Below are positions 1-4,771 of a stretch of DNA of 6,015 nucleotides, piece by piece. A program made the position numbers and the translations under genes. Source of the DNA: Coriobacteriales bacterium (GTDB lineage Bacteria; Actinomycetota; Coriobacteriia; Coriobacteriales; UBA8131); NCBI GenBank assembly GCA_031254255.1, contig JAIRUT010000055.1, positions 1 through 6,015 on the forward strand, written 5' to 3'. Under the pieces are notes generated by a model. That model was not told the origin of the DNA. It searched no databases and was given only the letters and a program-made list of their open reading frames with translations. Position 1 is the stretch's first letter. The number at the start of each line of letters is the position of its first letter.

Positions 1-1
1 A

Positions 2-1693
2 AAAGATGGGTCTGATAGTGCCTCAGCAAATAGTGCTTCGGCAATTGTCGGATCTGCAACTGCAACTGAGACTGATACTGTTGCGGACAACCCGTCCGTA
101 GCGCGCTCCACAGCTATAATGTCGATGGCCACAATGGCCTCTCGCATTACGGGTTTCATTCGCACTTGGGCCATGGCCTTCGCCCTCGGCAACACACTCC
201 TGGCTTCTGCCTACAGCGTTGCCAACACCATGCCCAACCAAGTGTTTGAGCTGATCGCCGGCGGTGTCCTGTCGTCAGTATTTCTACCGGTCTACATGAA
301 TCGAAGAGCCAAAGGCGGCAAGCGAGCGGCTGACGGCTACGCCTCAAACCTGCTGTCGATTGGCCTGATCGTTTTGGGTGTCATTACAATACTGGCCACC
401 ATCTTCGCTCCCCAAGTGGTCTTTACCCAGACCTTCCTGACCCAGGGTGTTGACGCTGAGCAGGCCACATTTTTCTTCCGTTTCTTTGCCATCCAGATAC
501 TCTTCTATGGTGTTGGCGGCTTGTTTAACAGCCTGCTCAATGCCCATCGCGAATTCCTTTGGCCAGCTTTGGGGCCGATTTTCAACAACATTATCGTGAT
601 TGCCACTATGTTCAGCTATCCGATAATGAACAGAACCAATCCAGAGTTGGCGATGATAATCCTGGCTTTAGGCACAACACTTGGCGTTGTGGCTATGTTT
701 GTGATTCAGGTTCCGGCGTTGATCCGCACCCGGGTAAAGTTGCGTTTTCGCATCAACCTGCGAGATCCAGCCCTTAAAGAGAGCCTCAAACTGGTTATTC
801 CGGTGACGATTTTCATTGTCGTTAACCTTGTCGTCGTCTCTGTCCAAAATGCTTTAGCCTTCCGGATTACCCCCAGTGGACCGGCAACCATCCAACAATA
901 TGCTTTCCTTTGGTATATGCTGCCCTACGGTGTAATTGCGGTGGCCTTATCCACTGCATTGTTCACGGAGATGAGCCAGGCTTCGGCCGCCCAGAACTGG
1001 GGCAAGTTGCGAGACAACGTGCGCATGGGCCTGAGAACCACACTTTTCGCAATCATTCCATTGGCAGTAACAATACTGGTTTTATCCAAACAACTGGCCG
1101 GACTCTACCATGCGGGCGAATTTACCGCCGATGATGTCTTGATTGTTGCCAATGTCTTGTCGGCTTGGTGTCTGGCGCTGCCCTTCTTTGCTACCTATCG
1201 TTTTATTTACCGCGTCTTCAGTTCATTGCGTGATCTGAAAGCCTTCATTGTTATTGACCTCATTGGTCGACTTGTCCAAATCGGCCTCTCCTTGTCCCTC
1301 AGTCTGGGCATTGGTAGCTGGAAAGGCTTGGGGTTAATCGGCATACCTTTGGCCGACGCCATAGCCTACATCCTTTTGACCTCCGGTATGCTTTTGCTGC
1401 TCTACAAACGCATCGGCCACTTTGGCTTAACCCGTATTGTCATAGACGGCCTGAAAATCGTGCTAGCTGCTGTTTTGTCAGCTCTTGTGCCATTCATAGT
1501 AATCTTTTTCGGAGGAGAGGATGCTAATCTCGCTGTTTCGCTAGTCAAAGTGTTGATCGGCGGATCCTTTACGCTGACCGTCTTCTTCCTGCTCTGCAAG
1601 TTTTTCCAAGTGCCGGAGATCTCGGTTGTTGAGAGCCTCCTGGGACGGGTCAAGGGTCTGTTCCTGAGGCGAAATGGCAGGTCAGGACGATGA
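2..1693 (+). CDS. murJ: Lipid II flippase MurJ (MviN family), 5' end outside window
   Basis: Integral membrane protein of the MOP superfamily that moves lipid II across the cytoplasmic membrane for peptidoglycan synthesis. Visible part is 563 residues, open from the left edge with no stop. Counting from the Met at 119, the signature SRITGFIR (residues 8-15) matches the family SRxxGxxR, whose two Arg align with the essential E. coli R18 and R24. ANTMPNQVFELIAGGVLSS follows, an actinobacterial-type block. The rest is a long series of hydrophobic helices, fitting the usual 14-segment fold, with a basic tail (LFLRRNGRSGR) and no pseudokinase domain. The ATG at 119 has no ribosome binding site, and the in-frame upstream sequence VARSTAI reads as the start of helix 1, so the true start is probably to the left. 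No ATG, GTG or TTG occurs in frame between 2 and 118. The first ~30 visible residues are Ser/Ala/Thr/Asp-rich and not part of the fold. The stop overlaps the next gene by 4 nt. Confidence 0.93.
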   Translation, partial: KDGSDSASANSASAIVGSATATETDTVADNPSVARSTAIMSMATMASRITGFIRTWAMAFALGNTLLASAYSVANTMPNQVFELIAGGVLSSVFLPVYMNRRAKGGKRAADGYASNLLSIGLIVLGVITILATIFAPQVVFTQTFLTQGVDAEQATFFFRFFAIQILFYGVGGLFNSLLNAHREFLWPALGPIFNNIIVIATMFSYPIMNRTNPELAMIILALGTTLGVVAMFVIQVPALIRTRVKLRFRINLRDPALKESLKLVIPVTIFIVVNLVVVSVQNALAFRITPSGPATIQQYAFLWYMLPYGVIAVALSTALFTEMSQASAAQNWGKLRDNVRMGLRTTLFAIIPLAVTILVLSKQLAGLYHAGEFTADDVLIVANVLSAWCLALPFFATYRFIYRVFSSLRDLKAFIVIDLIGRLVQIGLSLSLSLGIGSWKGLGLIGIPLADAIAYILLTSGMLLLLYKRIGHFGLTRIVIDGLKIVLAAVLSALVPFIVIFFGGEDANLAVSLVKVLIGGSFTLTVFFLLCKFFQVPEISVVESLLGRVKGLFLRRNGRSGR

Positions 1694-2547
1694 CCGTAGT
1701 CTTAATTGCCGCCCATAATGAGGCAAAGTATATTGGTGCAACACTGGCAGCATTGCGGGATATGAACATGGAAACTTTGGCAATGGCGGAAGCTTCGGCT
1801 GGATCTGCTGAGGCCGGTGTACCTGCGGGACCTGCGGAATGTGGATCAATTGAATCTGAGGCGTTGATTGGGAATGCCAAAGCTGCCGAGAATGCTAAAA
1901 CTGCCGTAGCTGCAAGGTCAACGCAAACTCAGGCACCCAGGATCATCGTGATAGATGACGCCTCCACTGACAACACTGCCGAAGTCGCCCTCGCCAACGC
2001 CGCAGAGCTCTATCGCCTTCCCAAAAACAGTGGCAAGGGAGCAGCCCTGAACCACGGTTTTGCAGAACTGGCCGAAAGCATCCGCATGGACGAACTCTCC
2101 GACGATGATCTCGTCTTGCTACTCGATGCCGACCTGGGCGAAAGCGCCGACTTGGCGTGGCAACTTCTCGCTCCCCTGATCAGAAGCGAGGCAGATTTAG
2201 CCATCGCCATCATGCCAAGCCCTCCCGGTGCTGGTGGCTTCGGCTTGGTAAAGAATCTCGCCCGTCTAGCCATCTGTGAACTCGGTAGTGGATTTGAAGC
2301 CCAGGCCCCCCTGAGCGGACAACGCGCTATGCGCCTGGGCACACTCCGCCAGCTGATGCCCCTGGCCGAAGGCTACGGTGTAGAGGTTGCCATGACCATC
2401 AAAGCCCTGCGCGCCAACCTACGTGTAATAGAAGTACCCGTGAACTTCAAACACCGCTACACCACCCGCAACCTAACCGGATTCATCCATCGCGGTAAGC
2501 AATATCTAGACCTGAAAAAAGCCATCCGAAAGCTGAAGAGAGCTTAA
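1690..2547 (+). CDS. Family 2 glycosyltransferase with a low-complexity insertion
   Basis: 285-residue GT-A fold glycosyltransferase; donor and acceptor are unknown. Seen in order: first strand VVLIAAHNEA (3-12), then an unusual Ala/Glu/Ser-rich stretch at about 26-83, nucleotide-binding VIDDASTDNTA (87-97), LPKNSGKGAALNHGF (110-124), the metal-binding DxD region LLLDADLGES (143-152), acceptor-side PLSGQRAM (207-214), GYGVEVAMTI (228-237) and a basic tail FIHRGKQYLDLKK. There are no clear membrane helices, so it is probably cytosolic or peripheral, as in polyprenyl-phosphate sugar transferases. Its ATG overlaps the murJ TGA (ATGA), and GGCAGG at 1676-1681 is a possible ribosome binding site, so translational coupling with murJ is likely. 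From memory, DADLGES-type GT2 genes sit near steA, mctB and murJ in Actinomycetota and Firmicutes; together with the coupling this suggests an envelope glycan role, which is inference. Confidence 0.88.
   Translation: MTVVLIAAHNEAKYIGATLAALRDMNMETLAMAEASAGSAEAGVPAGPAECGSIESEALIGNAKAAENAKTAVAARSTQTQAPRIIVIDDASTDNTAEVALANAAELYRLPKNSGKGAALNHGFAELAESIRMDELSDDDLVLLLDADLGESADLAWQLLAPLIRSEADLAIAIMPSPPGAGGFGLVKNLARLAICELGSGFEAQAPLSGQRAMRLGTLRQLMPLAEGYGVEVAMTIKALRANLRVIEVPVNFKHRYTTRNLTGFIHRGKQYLDLKKAIRKLKRA
1822..1905 (+). repeat. Degenerate tandem duplications inside the glycosyltransferase gene
   Basis: Within the low-complexity insertion there are two adjacent 9-bp units (CCTGCGGGA at 1822-1830, CCTGCGGAA at 1831-1839) and two adjacent 18-bp units (1870-1887 and 1888-1905) that match at 15 of 18 positions and encode GNAKAA followed by ENAKTA. 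All units are multiples of three, so the frame is kept. This suggests the insertion grew by local duplication, probably as a surface loop between the first strand/helix and the DDAST motif. Confidence 0.7.
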
Positions 2548-2607
2548 TTACTTGCCACATTATTGCATGCTGACCGAATAAATGCTTTTGTTCTGATAGC
2601 TCCAGAC

Positions 2608-2636
2608 TTGCCTGTTCCATTATTGTAGAGTAATAT
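2608..2636 (+). promoter_or_regulatory. Predicted sigma70-type promoter of the toxin-antitoxin operon
   Basis: A -35 element TTGCCT (2608-2613), a 17-nt spacer and a -10 element TAATAT (2631-2636), each 4 of 6 against consensus. Transcription would begin near 2643, about 45 nt before the antitoxin ATG. The -10 lies inside the palindrome described next, as expected for an autoregulated toxin-antitoxin operon. Predicted by eye only. Confidence 0.55.
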
Positions 2637-2659
2637 GTATTACACGTATTACAATATTA
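2630..2659 (+). promoter_or_regulatory. Predicted antitoxin operator (palindrome plus repeated half-site)
   Basis: GTAATA and TATTAC form a perfect 6-bp inverted repeat around TG (2630-2643), overlapping the predicted -10. GTATTACA occurs twice as a direct repeat (2637-2644 and 2646-2653), and TAATAT (2631-2636) is mirrored by ATATTA (2654-2659). Repeated half-sites over a promoter are what a dimeric ribbon-helix-helix antitoxin such as RelB/DinJ would bind for autorepression. Binding itself is inferred. Confidence 0.6.
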
Positions 2660-2689
2660 GCAAATGCTCGATAAGTGAGGCTGGTAGTC

Positions 2690-2974
2690 ATGAGTTCTAT
2701 TCTCACCGTGCGGCTGGATGATGACATAAAAAGGAGCGGCACTGAAGTCCTTTTGAGGCATGGCTTGAGCCCATCAGCTGCCATTCAAAAACTGTTTGCC
2801 TATGTTGTGAAGAATGACGAGCTTCCCTTTACGGAAAGGGCGCGCCCCAGCAATGATGAAATTGAGCGACTGGTCGCTGTACTGGATTCTTTTCATAGCA
2901 AAAAACCCTCAGGCATGACAGACGAAGAGCTAAAGGACGCGCGCATGAGGGATCGCTATGGATCTCGTTCTTGA
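2690..2974 (+). CDS. RelB/DinJ-type antitoxin
   Basis: 94-residue protein expected to neutralise the toxin encoded immediately downstream and to repress the operon. The N-terminus fits a ribbon-helix-helix DNA-binding domain of the RelB/DinJ family: strand ILTVRLDDD (4-12), helix with EVLLRHGLSPSAAIQKLFAYVV (19-40) and the family-typical LPF (45-47). The charged C-terminal half (about 50-94) is probably the flexible toxin-wrapping part. ATG at 2690 is preferred over the in-frame GTG at 2675 because GAGG at 2677-2680 is placed as its ribosome binding site, 9 nt upstream. Its 3' end overlaps the toxin gene by 17 nt. Family assignment is by pattern; DinJ and RelB usually pair with YafQ or RelE toxins, whereas the partner here is a PIN protein. 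Confidence 0.85.
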   Translation: MSSILTVRLDDDIKRSGTEVLLRHGLSPSAAIQKLFAYVVKNDELPFTERARPSNDEIERLVAVLDSFHSKKPSGMTDEELKDARMRDRYGSRS

Positions 2975-3401
2975 CACCAACATAATCCTCGACTACCTTG
3001 ACAGGCGCGAAGGACATTTCAAATTGGCTCGAAAGATCTGCCTGCTCGGTATAACCAAAGAGGCAAATACCTATCTGACCGTGAACTCACTCACCGATAT
3101 ACATTATCTTTTACAAAAGGGCTACGGCTCACAGGTTGCCCAAGAGATGATGGAGGCGAATCTCGGCTACCTCCAACTCATCGGCATAACTCCGGAAAAT
3201 GCTGCAGCAGCCCTGGCAAAACGCTGGGGTGACTACGAGGACTGCCTGCTCGCTGAATGCGCCTCAAAGATCAAGGCAGACTACATCATCACAAGAAATG
3301 TCAAGGACTTTGAGTTAAGTGAGGTACCGGCCATAACACCAACAGAGTTGTTCGCCAAACTGGAGGCTCAGGGTTTTTCGTACGCGGCTATTGATTACTA
3401 G
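2958..3401 (+). CDS. PIN-domain ribonuclease toxin
   Basis: 147-residue PIN-domain protein, expected to be a Mg2+-dependent endoribonuclease that cuts RNA when not bound by its antitoxin. Acidic active-site candidates: D6 in VLDTNIILDYL (4-14), D47 in NSLTDIHYLL (43-52, where a Glu is common), D92/D95 in GDYEDCLLAECA (91-102) and D117 in TRNVKDFE (112-119). The order and spacing match PIN_3-like toxins, and length is normal. The ATG is preceded by GAGGGA at 2947-2952, 5 nt away, lying inside the antitoxin gene; the overlapping frames imply coupled translation with the antitoxin made first. The active site looks intact, so the toxin is probably functional. The RNA target cannot be told from the sequence. 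Confidence 0.88.
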   Translation: MDLVLDTNIILDYLDRREGHFKLARKICLLGITKEANTYLTVNSLTDIHYLLQKGYGSQVAQEMMEANLGYLQLIGITPENAAAALAKRWGDYEDCLLAECASKIKADYIITRNVKDFELSEVPAITPTELFAKLEAQGFSYAAIDY

Positions 3402-3508
3402 AGATGGTATCATCAGGTACATTAAGTCCCATGAAATAACCCAGTGACCTGCATTAAGATACGTTTACCAAAGTGCCCTAAAGTGGAATCTAGTACAATG
3501 ATTCATCA

Positions 3509-3537
3509 AGAATACGTGTAGAATACATATATTATTC
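3509..3537 (+). repeat. Inverted near-copy of the toxin-antitoxin operator
   Basis: AATACGTGTA (3511-3520) is the exact reverse complement of 2641-2650. After a 2-nt insertion (GA), ATACATAT (3523-3530) is the exact reverse complement of 2633-2640, giving 18 matching bases in the same order. AGAATAC is also directly repeated at 11-nt spacing (3509-3515, 3520-3526), and GAATA/TATTC flank the right side. The site is about 46 nt upstream of the next start codon and overlaps a possible -10 (TAGAAT, 3519-3524) that lacks a convincing -35. The rest of the 3402-3582 gap shows no gene, and no terminator with a T-run follows the toxin. Confidence 0.6.
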
Positions 3538-3582
3538 CATCACTTAAGAATCATCCAGTTGTGGCAGTTTGTCAGGAGGGAT

Positions 3583-3921
3583 ATGACAGCAGAGCTTAGT
3601 CCGGTCGTATTTCAACGGATCCTTAAGATGCAGCGCAATGAGCTGACGCATAGCATCATCTACAAGGACATCGCCAAGAGACAGAAGTATGAAGCCAACG
3701 GTTCCACGCTCCTGCAATTCTCACACTGCGAAAATTGTCACTGCAACATCTGGAAGACCTACACGGACCGGGATGCCAAGCCGAGGCGCTCCGTGATTCT
3801 CCTGGCCAGAGCACTCAGCTTGATTGCTGGCTTCACCTTCACTTTGAAGTATCTGGAAAAACGCGAAACCGTCAGCTTAAAAGACCTCCAGATCATCGAA
3901 AAAGAGATCCCCAAAGCCTAA
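3583..3921 (+). CDS. Ferritin-like N-terminal part of a VIT1-type iron transporter, ended by an in-frame stop
   Basis: 112 residues resembling the rubrerythrin/ferritin-like domain that precedes a VIT1/CCC1 membrane domain in EVIT/MbfA-type iron transporters. Recognisable parts: helix 1 LKMQRNELTHSIIYKDIAKR (14-33), helix 2 with ENCHCNIWKTYT (50-61) followed by RDAKP, hydrophobic helix 3 LARALSLIAGFTFTLKYLEK (74-93), then IIEKEIPKA. The family, as I remember it, has NExTE in helix 1 and ExxH in helix 2. Here E20 and E50-x-x-H53 remain, but the second helix-1 Glu is His23. An unusual HCENCHC cluster (48-54) is present. TAA at 3919-3921 interrupts the frame, which then continues into the next entry. 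AGGAGG (3574-3579) lies only 3 nt before the chosen ATG; a TTG at 3559 is a weaker start. It is probably half of one interrupted gene; a true two-subunit arrangement is the alternative. Confidence 0.78.
   Translation: MTAELSPVVFQRILKMQRNELTHSIIYKDIAKRQKYEANGSTLLQFSHCENCHCNIWKTYTDRDAKPRRSVILLARALSLIAGFTFTLKYLEKRETVSLKDLQIIEKEIPKA
3919..3921 (+). other. In-frame TAA interrupting the ferritin-like/VIT1 gene
   Basis: Reading frame 1 runs from 3583 through GCC-TAA-GCC-ATG to 4464 without any shift. The stop falls where intact relatives have a continuous acidic helix joining the ferritin-like and VIT1 parts. It could be a nonsense mutation of a Lys, Glu or Gln codon, a sequencing error, or a stop followed by reinitiation at the ATG 4 nt further on. 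Confidence 0.8.
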
Positions 3922-3924
3922 GCC

Positions 3925-4464
3925 ATGATCGCGGATATGCGCGAACGAGAAAACACGATGATTGAGATGCTCGATGAGGAGCGTCTGCACTTCGTGGGTG
4001 CCATGGTGCTGGGCCTGAACGACGCGCTGGTCGAACTCACGGGAGCTATTGCCGGTCTGACTTTTGCGCTGGCCAATACACGATTGATTGCGCTCTCAGC
4101 GATAATTGTAGGTGTGGCGGCCACCTTGTCCATGGCGGCCGCCAATTACCTCTCCCAACGCGCCGAAGGCAACAGCATGGCCCTGAAATCCGCTGTATAT
4201 ACAGGTGTGGCTTACTTGATCACCGTCGCCTTGCTCGTGTTGCCCTATTTGCTTTTGCCTGACAGCCTCTATGCGCTGGCCTTTGCAATCATGCTGAGCG
4301 TTGCTGTGTTGATCATACTGGTTTTCAACTACTACACATCCGTCGCCCAATCCCTGCCATTCTGGCGACGCTTCGCGGAAATGGCAATTATCAGCATCGG
4401 GGTAGCAGCAATCGCCTTCGCCATTGGCATATTGGCCAAGGTGCTGTTGGGGGTTGATGTCTGA
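3925..4464 (+). CDS. VIT1/CCC1-family iron/manganese transporter domain
   Basis: 179 residues forming the membrane half of the interrupted gene. MLDEERLHFVGAMVLGLNDA (15-34), continuing with LVELTGAIAGLTFAL, is the hallmark first segment of VIT1/CCC1 proteins, which carry Fe2+ or Mn2+; in eukaryotes they load vacuoles, and in bacterial MbfA the domain exports iron. About five membrane helices are visible: roughly 24-50, 53-77, 88-111, 114-137 and 153-175. SMAAANYLSQRAEG (69-82) is the expected metal-site helix and loop after TM2. The N-terminal ~12 residues would be the end of the ferritin-like helix; relatives carry an acidic ExxH run there, here reduced to ADMREREN. No ribosome binding site precedes ATG 3925 (alternatives at 3937, 3958, 3967), so expression would depend on reinitiation after the TAA at 3919. 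The membrane domain itself looks complete. Confidence 0.88.
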   Translation: MIADMRERENTMIEMLDEERLHFVGAMVLGLNDALVELTGAIAGLTFALANTRLIALSAIIVGVAATLSMAAANYLSQRAEGNSMALKSAVYTGVAYLITVALLVLPYLLLPDSLYALAFAIMLSVAVLIILVFNYYTSVAQSLPFWRRFAEMAIISIGVAAIAFAIGILAKVLLGVDV

Positions 4465-4478
4465 GAGAATGCCTGTCT

Positions 4479-4516
4479 GCTCAGTGGCAGCTGAGCGTCT
4501 GTGGCAGTTGGCAGAC
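4479..4516 (+). terminator. Two adjacent hairpins after the VIT1 gene
   Basis: GCTCAG (4479-4484) and CTGAGC (4491-4496) form a perfect 6-bp stem with a 6-nt loop. GTCTG (4497-4501) and CAGAC (4512-4516) form a second stem immediately after. They begin 15 nt past the VIT1 stop, in a gap between convergent genes, so they may help end transcription or protect the 3' end. No T-run follows on either strand, so a classical intrinsic terminator is not supported. Confidence 0.35.
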
Positions 4517-4619
4517 TAGCATCGGATTTCGGATTTCCCAAGATGAAATAACCGTTTGTACGGCAAATGCTTGCTCCATTTTGGCTCCATGCCAATGATT
4601 TCTCACCTTCCATGTTATA

Positions 4620-4654
4620 TTCCGAAATAATGCACATTGTGCAATTTTTCGGAA
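4620..4654. repeat. 35-bp near-perfect palindrome upstream of the ATPase remnant
   Basis: Outer arms TTCCGAAA (4620-4627) and TTTCGGAA (4647-4654) pair perfectly over 8 bp. Inner arms TGCAC and GTGCA (4631-4635, 4639-4643) pair around ATT, with two mismatches between the arm sets. It ends 2 nt before the AGGA ribosome binding site of the ATPase remnant at 4667 and follows a possible -10 (TATATT, 4616-4621), so it may be an operator or 5' leader hairpin of that lost gene. It could also act as a bidirectional terminator between the convergent genes, but there is no T-run. Confidence 0.6.
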
Positions 4655-4666
4655 CAGGAAGCACGG

Positions 4667-4771
4667 ATGAAAATCGAACGGCCTCTTTATCTCAACAAGT
4701 TAATTTATCGCAAGAAGAATGGAGCCGTTAACTGCTCTCCGAACTCCTCGGAGGTCAACTTCCCCGCTTGA
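4667..4771 (+). pseudogene. 5' remnant of an AAA_14/DUF4143-type ATPase gene
   Basis: The ATG at 4667 has a well-placed AGGA ribosome binding site (4656-4659, 7 nt away). It opens with MKIERPLYLNKLI followed by YRKKNGAV, which matches the N-terminus of the common prokaryotic AAA_14/DUF4143 ATPases (typically continuing KVITGIRRCGKS, the Walker A region). Here similarity stops after about 21 codons (near 4730) and the frame runs antisense to miaA to a TGA at 4769-4771, giving only 34 residues and no Walker A. The body of the gene is therefore missing, and only its leader, start and first codons remain. The last part overlaps the 3' end of miaA. Assignment is from recall of the family N-terminus. 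Confidence 0.68.

Noticed and set aside
119..124. ATG at 119 as the MurJ start
   Set aside because: No ribosome binding site precedes it, and the in-frame upstream residues VARSTAI look like the beginning of MurJ helix 1, so the gene most likely starts left of the window.
2548..2600. Possible terminator after the glycosyltransferase (GCAT/ATGC before TTTTGTT)
   Set aside because: The stem is only 4 bp with a long loop; too weak to annotate.
3402..3420. GATG-GTAT-CATC hairpin just after the toxin stop as a terminator
   Set aside because: The stem is 4 bp with no T-run after it.
3919..3924. Programmed stop-codon readthrough at TAA-GCC
   Set aside because: TAA is an efficient stop, no readthrough context or downstream stem-loop is evident, and an ATG 4 nt later offers a simpler reinitiation explanation.
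3560..4509. 10-bp direct repeat TGTGGCAGTT at 3560-3569 and 4500-4509 flanking the iron transporter gene
   Set aside because: Several 10-base matches are expected by chance in 6 kb, there is no transposase, and the flanks do not extend the match.
4332..4664. Minus-strand frame of 110 codons across the VIT1 end and the convergent gap
   Set aside because: Half is antisense to the conserved VIT1 gene, the protein has no recognisable motif, and it also crosses the long palindrome; treated as a shadow.
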